In this document: positions 1-13,129 of the stretch, one piece after another
Layout of the letters: each line of letters opens with the position of its first letter
How positions within the stretch are numbered: position 1 is the first letter of the stretch
Assembly: GCA_028023455.1 (NCBI GenBank)
Contig: JAQFVV010012418.1
Span: 10,421,279 to 10,485,278 of the forward strand
DNA: 64,000 bases
DNA from: Epiperipatus broadwayi
Lineage: Eukaryota > Onychophora > Udeonychophora > Euonychophora > Peripatidae
Reading direction: 5' to 3'
Notes under the pieces: generated by a model
What the model was told of the DNA's origin: nothing
What the model saw: only the letters and a program-made list of their open reading frames with translations
Database searches by the model: none
Position numbers and translations under genes: made by a program

Positions 1-142
1 ATTATGATCATAAAAAACTGACATTAAAACATGATCATTTCCATTGCAATTTTATTTAGTATTTTGAATTCTTTTTAATAACTTCACATGTTCTTTAGTT
101 ATTTTCTCTAATGTAATCTTTATTCTCCAATATATTCGTTAT

Positions 143-340
143 CACATTTACATCTTCATTTATATATGATGCAATTTTGATTCACGAATGAGGTTTTAGC
201 GTTTAAATTATTTATTATTTTATTTAACCCATTTTATGTGCCTCCTGGATTAAATAAAATAATAAATAATTCAAAAGCTAAAACCTCATTCATAAATCAA
301 AATTGCATCATATATAAATGGAGATGTAAATGTAGTAGTG
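143..340. repeat. foldback (inverted-repeat) element, ~85-90 bp arms
   Basis: The left arm (about 143-229) and the right arm (about 252-340) are near-perfect reverse complements around a short loop near 230-250. Shared blocks include the GATGCAATTTTGATT region and its complement. The arms differ by a few substitutions. It looks like a small MITE-type foldback element; no transposase or clear target duplication was seen. Confidence 0.75.
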
Positions 341-359
341 GATATATAAGGCAATCAAG

Positions 360-650
360 ATGTACATGGGAGAAAAAACTAAAGAACACTGGCAGTTTTT
401 AAAAATAGTTCAAAATATTAAACAAAATTGTACTGGAAATGATAATGTTTCACTGTCAGTTTTTTATGATCATAATAGGTTATGTATATATGATTTTAAT
501 TTTGCCTATAATAATGTGAAAATATTACAAATTGAAAGAAACAATAATAAAAGGAAAATAAAGGAAACTATGTTAATATATAAATGTAAGCATGACTTAA
601 TAAATATACACCTGGAAAACGTTAAAATTAATAAATTGTGGGAAGGCTAG
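360..650 (+). pseudogene. Penelope-like element endonuclease tail (fragment)
   Basis: The open frame encodes 96 residues. From about residue 45 it reads IYDFNFAYNNVKILQIERN, then NNNKRKIKETMLIYK and INIHLENVKINKLW. This pattern (His/Asn-rich lead, 'NVKIL..E.N...KR.IKE...I', then a terminal Asn-rich stretch with Trp) is typical of the C-terminal part of the GIY-YIG endonuclease region in Penelope-like and related retroelement proteins. No reverse transcriptase is visible upstream, where a foldback element ends at about 340. The first ~40 residues are not recognisable. I infer a 5'-truncated PLE copy. A LINE with a similar C-terminus is the alternative. Confidence 0.5.
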
Positions 651-793
651 ACTTTGAAAGCATGTTTGAAGATACCTTAAAAAAGAATTAGTGTTAGTTG
701 ACAAAAACTAAGAGGCTAGTCGAAAGCGTTTCTAGGTAGATAAAAGTTTTTTAAGTTGTACTTTATTTATATTTATCTTAATATTTAACTACA

Positions 794-831
<38 letters not shown>

Positions 832-1954
832 TATGCAAAGTTGGTTTGATTATTTTGGTAAGTTACTATTTTGTTAACTTGTATTATAATATTATTTATT
901 TTTAAATTAGTTAAATTTTTAAATTTCCACTTTTTAAAAAAATACCTACCATAATTTTGTAAATTACATATCTCTTATTAATGAGATTTAATTATTTGAT
1001 TTTTAATCTAGTTATACAAATTAACATATTCTTTTTTAAATAAGAGAACGACAAAGTAAAAGTAGTTATTTTGTCTTTAGATTCAATATCGTTAAAGTTA
1101 GCCGATTTAAAAGACATCTTTTGAACTTTTAATTTCTTTATAATTTTTAATTATTAAATTATCTATCACCTTTTGACTTCTTTGACAATAAATAGATTTA
1201 TCCTTGATTTCTTTTGATTTGGAGAATTGCTTTAAACTTTTAATTTCTGTACAAATTTTAATTATCACTTTTTTTTATCAAAAGTAATTGGATTCGTTGA
1301 CAACAAGATAGATTTATATTTGAGTATATATAATTTAATCGTTATAAATATTTTTAATTGTTATTAATCACTGCAGGATGGAAGTCTCTCCAAGTTTGTT
1401 TTAATACTTTTAATTCAATAATTTTTTCCTCTCAGTAATTTTTCTCACCAATTTATCTTGTATGGATTTTTTATAGATTTTTAAAAAAATCTCTTATGAA
1501 TTAATTAGAGACTAAATGCTCAGATATTTTCAACTTTTCTAATAACATGTTCACTCAACATAACTTCAACCTTTTAATATTTACAATGATTTATGTAATA
1601 CCCTGCTTGTTTTTCACATATAAATTATAATTTTAATATCATTTTATTAATACTAGCATTCATTCATGTCATTAAAATTCAATGGATGAAATATACTTTC
1701 TATAAGGTTCTTTTATTAAGTATTCGTTGTCGCAAACTATAGTAAGCACTGGTAAAAATATATACTAAAAACCTCTTCCATTTTAAATTTATATATATAA
1801 TTTACTTTTAATATGCTATTCATATCAAAAACATTCCATCTATATTTAATTTTATAATTAATATCGTCTACTATATTTTTTATTTATTAATAAAGTAATC
1901 AAAGTATTTGTAATTGTTACTTTTTCTAATTTATCAGTATCATTTTTTTTTATT
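651..1954. other. AT-rich sequence, one (CA)(TA) microsatellite
   Basis: I see no coding signal here. A compound (CA)n-(TA)n microsatellite lies at about 794-832. The rest is AT-rich with short poly-T and poly-A runs. Confidence 0.6.
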
Positions 1955-2330
1955 TTATGCTTTTTTGAACATCGTTTACTTTAGATTTTTTGGCATTTAT
2001 CTGTTGTCCTACTTTTTCACTTTCATCTTATATCAGTTGAAATATTTTCTGAACCTCTGAAGTCTTATTTATAAAAGCAATGAAATTGTTTGCAAATTCT
2101 AAATAATTTAATTAGCCTCTATTTGTTTTCACTCTCCTCGTTTTCCATTTTTTCCAATAGTATTCATAAAGCTGCAATAATTTATTTTGGAGAAATCGAA
2201 TCATTCTGTAGTTGACTCTTATAAATGTTAACTTTTTAGTAATAATTACCATGTAATTTATTGCTGCTGCTTTTTGATAAATAGTTTTCAGAATTTGATA
2301 ATATCCAGAGCCTATATTATGATGTTTCAT
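1955..2330 (-). pseudogene. LINE reverse transcriptase fragment (RTE/craft-like palm)
   Basis: Read on the minus strand from 2330, the frame gives IYQKAAAINYMV, then KWKTRRVKTNRG, an in-frame stop, and LNYLEFANNFIAFINKTSE followed by VQKIFQLI, stop, DESEKVGQQINAKKSKVN. This is the order found in LINE reverse transcriptases: 'GI.ING..L..LRFADDI.L' then 'S...GL.IN..KTKVM'. The catalytic FADD motif is decayed to FANN, so the copy cannot encode an active enzyme. At least two stops interrupt it. The upstream fingers and the endonuclease were not found nearby. The clade (RTE-like) is inferred from the spacing of the motifs. Confidence 0.7.
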
Positions 2331-3496
2331 GCTTTTTCATTGCAAAAATACTTATAAACAGAAATCTTTTCATAATCCAAAAATCCTTTGCAAAAAAAGA
2401 ACTTAGTGCTATGTTTTCTAACATTGATAATTAAAAAAAAACAAAATTTCATTCTGGGCTTCACAATATCTCTTGTAATTAAATATAAATTATTTATACT
2501 CAAATAACTCTATCAAATCTCTTGTATAGTTTAGTGTGTTAATATAATGTGCATTTTATTGTTTAAGATCCATAAACCATGGCTCATGCTCAGACATTTC
2601 TGGTGAACTCATGTGAAATAAATCATTCAATTATTTATTTATTTAAACACTAAATTTTATATTTGTAAAAATATTTTATTGCATTAAAGTCAAAATCACA
2701 TTAGAATGTGTATTGCCATAGGGCAACCATCATAAAACTGAGAAACCAAGATTGTCCACTAAACATTAATCAAGTGTATTCTAGAGTTCAAACTAAATAT
2801 TCAATTAATCTGAAACTTTTTTTGTGGCATACATCTAAATGTACTACTAATTATGTGCCATGGTAAAGCATATAAAAACAATTTCAGATATTCTGTATCA
2901 TAATACGTAACATAGCTATCTAGTTCCATATATTCAAAATTGAATCTAATATTTCACTGATTCTAAAAAAATAAATTAATAGCATATTTGTAGAAAAAAC
3001 TGTACCATCTCTGTGCTCTATATAATTATCCACAAGGACCACACTCCATTAAAAAATATTATTTCTAAAAATTCACTATATCAAAATTTATCAATATATT
3101 TTTTATGATTCTTAATCTTTGGTATATTTTGTTAGGATTTTTAAGAACTTTGTGGAATTAATCAATATAAAAATAGGGTGACACCTTGATGAGTATTGAT
3201 GTGGTGAAGTTAATTCACAAATATAACTAGTGATGAAGCATTGCCATTGTAACAAAACATTAAATGAAGATAATAGCCAGCAAACAAAAAACAACTTTTT
3301 CTATTAATAGTGAAATGGTGTTCTTAATATTCTAGATAAATACAATTATTTTCAATACAATTCAGAATTCATTTAATAAAATGAAGGTATGGCTATGAGT
3401 TTATTATTGTTACATTGATTTACAATATTTACATGGGAGATCTTAAAAACACAGATATAAATTCTACTCTATATTCATTGTATGATCACATATTCA
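2331..3496. other. AT-rich sequence without recognisable features
   Basis: No convincing coding stretch, repeat or RNA gene was seen. The 60-residue open frame on the minus strand at 3112-3294 has no recognisable motif. Confidence 0.5.
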
Positions 3497-4075
3497 TAAT
3501 TTTTAATACAATTAAACACAGCCATTCAAGCTATTACGCAGGTGCTTTTTCTGAGTGTAAATAATAAATGAATAAATTCCACTCCCAACACAAGATATAG
3601 TATTTAGGAAAGAATAAAATGAATCACTTATTCAATCTGACCCAAATGTATATATATGGGCAAATCTTAAGTATTGGAAGTGAAAGTGTGAGAATAGATC
3701 ACTCACTTTAAACAACTGTCTATGATATCCGAGTAAATGACGTCGACGAAATTACATAGAATTTACTGAACGTCACTCTCAAATGAAGCTTAAACATATG
3801 TAAATAAATTCTAAGTAATTTTGTCGACGTCATTTACTCAGATATCATAGACAGTTGTTTAAAGTGAGTGATCTATTCTCACACTTTCACTTCCAATACT
3901 TAAGATTTGCCCATATACATACATTTGGGTCGGATTGAATAAGTGGATTCATTTTATTCTTTCCTAAATACTATATCTTGTGTTGGGAGTGGAATTTATT
4001 CATTTATTATTTACACTCAGAAAAAGCACCTGTGTAATAGCTTGAATGGCTGTGTTTAATTGTATTAAAAATTAT
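3497..4075. repeat. large foldback element, ~270 bp arms
   Basis: The left arm (about 3497-3772) and right arm (about 3803-4075) are reverse complements with only scattered mismatches. The innermost paired blocks contain GACGTCGAC, giving a GC-richer stem near the loop, and the loop is about 30 bp. The outer ends carry ATAATTTTTAATACAATTAA and its complement. The layout is that of a terminal-inverted-repeat-only DNA element. No ORF or clear target duplication is visible. Confidence 0.85.
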
Positions 4076-5795
4076 TAAGCAGAGCGCTATATAAATAAAT
4101 GTTTATTTATATTCATAATTATTCTGAACATACATGAGCAATATATTTCCTTGCAATAAATTCACAACAGAATTATAACAACAACAAAAGTTGGTATATT
4201 TAGAGATTTTTGTAATAAAACTTACTTATGGTAAAATCAAGATCACTGTTTACAGAAACCTGCTCACAGGACAATCCTTATATATATCCAATTTATGACA
4301 GAAACATAAAATAAGAAGATAAACTATCATCAATATTGAACAGAGAAAAAAAATTATTCATTAATCAGCTATCACTAAATAAACTGTAAATAGACAAAAA
4401 AAAAAACTTAAAAGATTGGCTATGTATACATCAAGAATATCAGGAAAACTAAAAAATTATAATTTAAAAGCACAAACAAGTATAGGAAGAGAGTAAAAGA
4501 TGTGTTTAGTATATCAGATTATGCTTATGCCAATGTGTTTGATTGGAAAAAGCAAAAATTTTGGGCAGAAAGAGAAAAAGTAAAAAGAAGTTGCTCACAT
4601 AGTAATTAAAAATATAACAATAATCCATTCTAATGTGATAATCTGTAATGTTTAAAAACCACTTATAAATTCTGACTTTAAAATAAAAAAAGCAGCAATC
4701 TGAAGGATCTTTATAATCAAGTATATAAAATTTCTACCAACTATTGTCTTTAAAAAAATAATGTAATTCATTAAAAATTATTTTAAATTTAGTACTTATA
4801 AATTTAAAGGGAAGATTCAATAGTCAGGCTAACTACATTAAACTAACTAATTTAACTAACTAGAATAACACATTTATTACTATTAACAATTGTAAATATT
4901 TGGGAAAAGTATAAACAATGTATGATTTCTTTGAAAACCTTTAACAATTAGATAATGGAAATAATCCAATCTATAATTATAAGAAAATGACATAATCACA
5001 CACTTTCAGACAAACTAATGGAATACAATGTATATTTTCACTTAATACTAATAAAATCAACAATTTTCATTTGCAATATTCTTATAGCATCATCATTTAT
5101 CATTTGATCAAGATCATAAATCTTTATAAATGTTTAATTTAGGAGATTATTGATGTTTATTGTATACTATTATTTTCTGTGATCCATTTCCACTCCATGT
5201 GTGCATAAGAATTACCATTTTTATTACATTTTAACATCCTTCACTACCACTAGTAATATTATTTTCTGAAAATTTTCAATTATATCCAAGTTATTACTTT
5301 AAAATGTTCACTCACAAATTATAACTATACATTTATGCAGGAAATTATTAAAAAATCTCAGTTAGTTCTAGATAAGCTAACCATCAAAAAATGGAAAATA
5401 TAGAATGTACCACTTATATTTTAAGTTTGGAGCCATTTATTGACTGTTAGTTTACATATAGCTTGGTGGAGGTTTTCAGTAGCTTCCACATTAATTACAT
5501 CTATATTTGAGCTATAACTTGATATTTACAGCTATACATTTATTGTAGAAATAAAAACAAATTTCATTCTAATTTAATATTCAGCAATGATACATATAAA
5601 CTATTGAAATAACACTCCACTAGAATTTCAGTTTTTACAATAGTTATTATCAACTATACTGAAAAATATCATTGTCAGAAACATAGAAATGAGGATGATT
5701 ATTCTAACTACAAAAAGGACAAAAAACCCACTAAGATAAAACAACAATAATAGTTTTGCAAATTCAATCCCATATTGCATGCTGATTTCTTAATG

Positions 5796-5796
<1 letters not shown>
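4076..5796. other. AT-rich sequence without recognisable features
   Basis: No gene, RNA gene or structured repeat was recognised. Confidence 0.5.

Positions 5797-5885
<89 letters not shown>
5797..5885. repeat. (TA)n microsatellite
   Basis: About 89 bp of nearly pure alternating TA. Confidence 0.97.
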
Positions 5886-5887
<2 letters not shown>

Positions 5888-7658
5888 CATGTTATGTTTT
5901 AATTTTTCATTAGCAAATTTTATACTTTGAAAAGATTGCAGCACTTAATTAAAGTTATTCTACCTTTAGTCATATTTAACAATAAAAACAATAAATATTA
6001 TATTTCTTTAAAATATCTTTAAAATTATCTTTATAATGGCATCTGTTTCTACTATGAAAATCATACTTCAATTACTATAAACTATTTTCTTAGACAATCT
6101 ATCATAGTTAATTGCTTCACATGCTTAATCCAATTAATATATACATCTACAATAGCATATTAAACTAGGGGCTGAGACGCAATAGTTTTATAATTGTTAT
6201 AGACTTGCAAATAACTAAGCTTTTTATTTAACTTTAATAAGTTTGATTACATAATATTTATGAAAAAAAATGTTTAAATTAAAATTAATTTAAAATTATA
6301 AAAAGCTAACAATATGGAATTCATAAAGATTAGTACATAATGTTGTATGTTCTTTCATTGATATATTTCATTTCAATTTTTTAAAAATAAAAAAATAATT
6401 TATTTAAACTGCCCATGTGGAAAATAGTATTTTTCTAGATAAAGGCCTGGATTATAAAGTCGCAGCTATTCCATTCCATGCAAAAGTTAATGTTTTTTTT
6501 TAATTAAATCACTACCGGATGTACACTACAAGACTGCTAAATTGGATACTGACTTTAAAATGGCAATCACAGAAGATATATAGGTATACCGATATATAAT
6601 ATTAACATTGAAATGTCCACGCATATAAAACTGTATATATAATAAATAAAAGATTATTTATTTTTTGTAAATACACACGGATTTCTTCACATTAATAACA
6701 TTTTTTTTATTGGAGAAATTTACTCTACAAATTCGATTGACAGATCGTCCCAAATTCCGTATCTCGTAAATGGTCCACGTAACATCTGCATATAAATTTG
6801 CATAAAATTTGCATAGTTTTACAGTTATTAACATAATAACTCGCCATGAATATGGGACTGTAGACTGTCCCGAAAGCGCTTGGCAGTAAAAATTTTGACA
6901 ATTTATTAATAGCTTCATTAACTGTGCGCAGAGCACATATATATATTAATTTATTTAAGCGTTAATGAAGTAAAATCTTAACTAGGTTAAATTAGAATAG
7001 AATATGTATGCAAATAAAGCCAGCTGCATACAAATTAGATCGCATCTATTTTTTATCCCTCGGTAAATGAAGAAGAGGGAGAAAGCAGCTAAAATGGTTA
7101 GACTGGATTAAAGTAAATGTTGATTTGAAATGATAACAGATCAGCAGTAAAGAATGGTCACTGGTAGACCAATAGACCGACTAGCAGTGATTAAGTCTAC
7201 AATTGGAACAGTGACAAACAAGAAACAGTTGCTTGCTTGTATATTGGAAGAGTTATTACCAGAGAAGGGTAATTAATAGAAGCTTAACCAAGCAGGAGAA
7301 TCAACTTGGAAACAGAGATCGTTAATTAATATATAACGTATAAACTGTGTGCTCCGATGTAAGTACTAATATTGCAAACTTTAATAGATTTATTCTAAGT
7401 AAAATTAAATATGCTTATTTGTGTTTCAAGAGACATATGATTTGAAAGCATAAATATAATAATAGGATTTTTTCCTGATGTGGAAGAAGCCTATTTTCAC
7501 TCGAACAAAATAAACTGTATATGAATAATAACCTTTTTATGTTGTTTTTACCACATTATTATTGTTATTAAATAAATCTTATTATAAATACATTTCAAAG
7601 TATATTGTTTATATATTTAGCTCCTTGATTGGTCTTTAGAAACCACAAGGACACAGCG
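5886..7658. other. AT-rich sequence, no supported gene
   Basis: The stretch at about 7020-7330 is less AT-rich than its surroundings, but I recognise no protein or RNA in it. The 92-residue minus-strand frame at 6658-6936 has no known motif. Confidence 0.5.
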
Positions 7659-8293
7659 ACATCTATATTAAAACAGAAAAAATTCTCTATACAGTAGTGC
7701 CACTAAGTGCAAGCCAGAATAATCAATGGATGCCAGAAGGCTTGTGCATAAGCTCCCTACATAGTGCCTATTCATTCAATATCCACAGACTAGTTTCTGG
7801 CTTGTGGCCTTTGTCAGTGAGGAGCCTTGGATCTGAGAGTACTGCACTTAGATCTTAGGATCTAATGCAACCCTCCAGCATCCATCTTTTATCTCAACTA
7901 CAAAACTATGAGAATAAATTGAAAACACAATGATATTTTCAATCCAAGCTCATTAGCTTATATAGTCATATAGGTCTGAACTCATTTCAGTACCCTTAGA
8001 TTATGGTATCTTTGGTTCTTTAATAACCATAGCCACCATTCTCCTACTAGGTAGGATTGGAATTAAACCACCAAACACCACATGATCACCATTTCTTTTG
8101 CTTGTTCATAACTTATTAAAACAGGCAAAACTTTCCATACAGTAGTGCCACTCAGTGCAAGCCAGAGCAATCAATGGATGCCAGAAGGCTTGCACATAAA
8201 ATCCCTATCTAGGGTGTACTCATCCAATATCCCCAGATGAGCAAGTATAAGAAATAGTGATCAGGTGATGTTTCATGGTTCAACATCTATATT
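7659..8293 (-). mobile_element. hammerhead-ribozyme repeat insertion, copy A (with 11-bp TSD)
   Basis: The insertion (7670-8282) is flanked by the direct repeat ACATCTATATT at 7659-7669 and 8283-8293. It holds about 1.2 tandem units in minus orientation. The anchor ATACAGTAGTGCCAC recurs at about 7690 and 8139, a period near 450 bp. The minus-strand run stops at about 8235, exactly where the hammerhead would cut its transcript. From there to 8282 lies an inverted (plus-strand) fragment of the same repeat. The 3' end of the element (7670) matches the 3' end of copy B at 23966. A minus-tandem plus inverted leader, 11-12 bp duplications and an internal hammerhead are features known from Penelope-like elements and animal retrozymes. 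There is no ORF, so the element is non-autonomous. Confidence 0.85.
7774..7832 (-). ncRNA. degenerate type I hammerhead ribozyme (copy A)
   Basis: On the minus strand the order is outer stem I, inner stem I, core CTGACAA, stem II AGGC/GCCA with loop CACAA, GAAAC, TA, GTC. The invariant G8 of CUGANGA is A here. Together with the closing mismatch in stem II and a change in stem I (GTGGA for GGGGA), this predicts no activity. CTGACAA is what CpG decay of CTGACGA would give. Confidence 0.75.
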
Positions 8294-9010
8294 CCAGCAT
8301 TTTAAATAGTTTTAGGCTTACAAATAACTAAACTTTAAAGAAATCCACTTATTTAATATTCATGGAGGAAAAAATGCTGCAGCAGATATATAGTATGATT
8401 ATGTTTTGATACTCTGCCATTCTAAATATTAATAAAAAAAATACTAAAATAGAGTTTAAATATAAAATTTAGAAATATTTACTGTTACCAAGTATACTTT
8501 CAACACTATGTGTGAAGAAAGAAATGATGCAAATGTAAAATAAATAAGGCATAATTTATTATGCAAAATGAATATGTAATGAACCAAAAATCAAATAGCA
8601 CTTCAATTCAGCCAAAAAATAATGTTCTCAGCAGACTAACCATGAATATGATTCCAAAGCATTGAATGTATATTTGGTGCAGTAAATCTTAAGTAAATTT
8701 TATATATAAATTCTATTTTAGTTTTTTTCAGTAAATATTGTTAACATCTGTATTTCAACTCAATAAATAATGTTAGTGTATCTATATTCCAGTTTATGCC
8801 ACAATTAGGTTGGTTTTGGTAAATAACTTTAGAATTTATATTGCAATATTCTAAATTGTTGTAGGCTAATAATTTACTCAGTTTTTTAACAAATAATAAT
8901 TTAATGAGAGGAGAAAATATTTCAGCAGGTAAGTAACATTAGTATCTATATTTCAGTCCATTAATTGACTTTAATATCTATATTAGAGTTCATGAAACAA
9001 TTAATGATTT
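8284..9010 (+). repeat. degenerate repeats around an ATCTATATTYCAG motif
   Basis: The motif ATCTATATT(C/T)CAG or a close variant occurs near 8284, 8778, 8941 and 8972. The blocks also share AAATAATTTA-type sequence and a GGAG(A/G)AAAA segment. The hammerhead element of copy A inserted into the first of these motifs. Boundaries are unclear. Confidence 0.45.
8505..8650 (+). pseudogene. Penelope-like element 3' fragment
   Basis: This stretch is visibly similar at the DNA level to 38916-39050, the end of the frameshifted PLE endonuclease. Shared blocks include ATGTAAAATAAA, TGTAATGAACAAA-like and AATGTTCTCAGC(A/T)GACTAAC. It would encode the last ~40 residues but is broken by stops. It sits about 220 bp downstream of hammerhead copy A. 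Confidence 0.6.
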
Positions 9011-9736
9011 TTTTTAATTAAACACAATATAAAATGTTTTATATCTTCAATTTGTCATGATTTATATCTTGCAAATTGAAAAGTGGTAACAACTCACAAT
9101 GTTAAACCATGCTACTTTTTTTTCAGTTTTAAATGTTTAGAGTGTATGCCTAGAAGTTAATGAAGAAATTGTTATAAAATAAAATATAAATTGCATCAAT
9201 CCAGAAAATCCAACAAGTTGAAATGTATAATATTTATTCTGTTTATAGCATTTTTTGTAATAAAATCTCAAATAAAAATTCTAATGATTTTATATTTTGA
9301 TGGGATGTTTACATATAATTTCAATTCAGTGGTTATATCTATGATTTGATTTTATCTTGTTAAATACAGTGAAAAAATATGAAGTTCATGTTGCACCTCA
9401 AGCATTAAATGTCTTTTTAGAATCTACTAATATATTTAAATTAATTAAACTTCTTGAGGTGATAATCAACCATGCTAAATGTTGCAAAAAACTTTAATAT
9501 TTCCATCATTGGCTGATACACATTTGACCTTTGTGAATATTAACTACTAATCAAAGTTTTATAAATTGTACTTCACACTGAGAATATTTTATAGGTTATC
9601 TGTTGAATTGCCAAAAATGGCAGAATCATCAGGATACTGTTAATATTTAAGCAAAAAGATGAAATACTTAATAAATAATATTTCTATATTGTAATTTTCA
9701 CTATACAACTCTCATACAAGGTAGGAACTAGTTTCT
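9011..9736. other. AT-rich sequence without recognisable features
   Basis: No gene or repeat was recognised. Confidence 0.5.
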
Positions 9737-9832
9737 GTCCACTTTTAACACCCTGTGAAGAAATATAATTATAAATGTATGTCTTTGGTCATATGTTTAT
9801 AATTACACCCCTCCACAAGATGTTAAAAGGGA
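9737..9832. repeat. small imperfect inverted repeat
   Basis: The arm containing CTTTTAACACC, GTGAAG and AATTATAAA (9742-9776) is mirrored, with mismatches, by TTTATAATTACACC, CTCCAC and GTTAAAAGGG (9798-9832). The loop is about 20 bp. Confidence 0.6.
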
Positions 9833-10736
<904 letters not shown>

Positions 10737-11777
10737 TGTATGTCTTAGAATTTTATATTAGAATTATAAATAACTTTATATTAACTTTTATTATAATTAT
10801 TATGTAATGTAACTAGTTATTCACTGCTTATTAAATAAATTTGAAGAATATAGTATTAATAACATTGTGTATAAATTATTTATTTATGCATATTAAATAT
10901 TTGATCAAAAGATAAACTAATTATTTTCTTCATCAATTTAATACCCAACTAGTACTAATTAGTCAAAACAATTATTTCTTTCATAGATTCAAAATTCAAT
11001 AACCAAAAATGCTTTAGATTGAGTCAAATATCTTAATCAAATCAATAAAAGCAACATATAATTCACACTTTTGCTCCTGCTATTTTTCTTGCATTTGCAC
11101 GCATTGCATTCTCTAAATTATAATAATTATTATTAATCTACAACAAGAAAACAAGTTATTCAGCAAAATTCTTAATGATATTTTTGTTGTAGGGATTAAA
11201 TGATATCTCATGGATAATTATTTCAGGTTGTAGAAGTATTTTGAGGGTCAAATGGTCAACTTCACGAATCCACATATTTCTAAAAAATTCCAATAGTTTT
11301 GAATGTAATACTTTTCCATAATAGTTTAAAATTTTTTTTTATTATAAAAATATAGAAAATTTTATTCTGTAATTTTGTTACAACTTCTATGATAAGGTTA
11401 GAATTAGGATACATTAAATGGTATTCAAAAAAGAAAAGGTTCAATGATGACATATCCTGCATTACTTAATCTAAGAGGATTACAGTGATCCATAGGAGCA
11501 ATGGGAAGGGCCCGGGGTTTGGTATCCTTTTTTTATTATTAAAGAATAAACTTTATTTCTGCTAAAATTGAGTACTCCATATGTTGATCAACTATATTAA
11601 CATCATGTCAGTCCTGAGTTAATCGTTGTAGAATTCTGTTTAGATAAATTCAAACTGGAGTATCTGGTATTCAGGAGAACAAATAAATTTCCTTAGGGTA
11701 ATGTTTCTGAAAAGGAATTGCTAGCCTTTATTCCTTAAAATTCTCATTCATTGCAAAAAGTTATTCATTGAATAGTT
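10737..11777. other. AT-rich sequence, no supported gene
   Basis: The region downstream of the NUDCD2-like fragment (in its minus-strand sense) could contain its former 3'UTR, but I cannot show this. Confidence 0.45.
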
Positions 11778-11972
11778 TCAGTCTTTCTTACTCATTTGAT
11801 CAAAAGCAAACACATCTACTATAAAGTCATTTGTAAATAAACTATGCCAATTATCTTTATCACATGGCCTTGTCCTTGCCATATTAATAAGTAGTAGTCC
11901 CTTATCCACTATGCACCAACAAGTCCTCTCAGCGATAACTGTATCCCAGAGAGTACCTTTTATAAGAACTTT
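11778..11972 (-). pseudogene. NUDCD2: NUDCD2-like (CS domain) pseudogene fragment
   Basis: On the minus strand, 64 sense codons end at a TGA (11780-11778). The protein contains KGTLWDTVIAERTCW, then the segment up to INMARTRPC, then NWHSLFTNDF and FAFDQMSKKD. This matches the second half of the CS (p23-like) domain of NudC-domain-containing protein 2. The family features are the 'L.G.L.D..I....TW..ED...' strand pair, 'L.KT......CW.SL' and the downstream 'DQM..K' helix. NUDCD2 is normally about 150-160 residues and acts as an Hsp90/dynein-pathway co-chaperone. The N-terminal half is absent: upstream sequence turns into unrelated AT-rich DNA. After the stop, the expected 'ERF..ENPGF' segment is not clear. 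No intron signal breaks the fragment. It is either a truncated processed pseudogene or one decayed exon; the family assignment rests on remembered motif spacing. Confidence 0.65.
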
Positions 11973-13129
11973 ACTCTTAACAATACATAATAGTTTAAAA
12001 TTTAATTAGAATTAATATGTTACAAAATTTCATTAGAGTTTTTATCAGAATTTATAGCATTTACATTTATTGGTTTTAAAAAAAAGTTTTAACTTTATTA
12101 AGCTGGACATTTTTGTCTAACTCTAAATGAAAGATCCAAAAAATCATTAAAATATTCTCTCCAACTGCTTAAAATATTTTCACTTTCTTATAAAAGAATG
12201 AATGCTACTGAAATATTTAATAGCATTATTTTTCAAATCTATATATTCAATGCCATATGGGAAAGAAGCCTCTTTATGCAAGTAAATATTAGCGCTCCTC
12301 TCCCCATTCTATGAAATAAAATTTATAAGTTAAAATACATTTTTTGTGCTTTCATAAGAAAAAATATTAAAAATGTCTTTAGACATTTAACGTGTTTGGT
12401 AAATACTGTAAATGTTCTACTCATTTATTTTTAAAATAAACCTAGAGATTAAAACATGTGCTAAAATAAAACAAATTAATGTTTGAAAAATAATTTTTAA
12501 AACAATAATTGAAAAATACCTTAAAATATGTATTTAGTAAATTTAAAAATTGTAATCTTTTCTTTCAAAAGTTTTCATATTATTTTTGAACAATTCTATG
12601 AAATTTCTAGTAGAGATAGGAAATGTCTGCAAATAAGATAATTTTTTAAAAATATCTAAAGTGTTTTTGTTATATTTCCCACCACTGCACATGCAAACAC
12701 ATGAAAATATTGCACAGCTTGCTTCTCCTTCATGGGCTAATCATGATATTATATAAGTAATTCTACTTGTAGTTTACATACTAAAAATATTATCTACAGT
12801 CAGAGAATGACTCCTGGAATGTTTTGCTACTAACCTCCATCCTGCATAACCAGAAAAAAGCTCTACAAAATATCATTGATAAGACAATTTCATTATGTGT
12901 AGAATAACTCTAATTATAAATCAATATTTTTAAAACAGGTTTTATTTTTAAATAAATTATTATTAATAATAATATTCTTTTTATATAAAGTAGGATATTT
13001 AAATAAAAATGATTGGGAAATATAAACATTTTCATTTACATATAAATTTTATTAATTATAGTTACAAAAGGACATGGGTCTATTCAGTTTAGTGTATATG
13101 AAATATATTTCAAGGCTCAACTAATTGTC
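11973..13129. other. AT-rich sequence, possible decayed coding remnant
   Basis: The minus strand of about 12130-12320 reads open for roughly 60 codons, including a segment like ASFPYGIEYIDLKNNAIKYF. I cannot assign it to a family. Confidence 0.4.

Noticed and set aside
5708-5944. Open frame with an Ile-Tyr repeat
   Set aside because: Caused by the (TA)n tract; the flanks have no motif. The same applies to 20393-20677.
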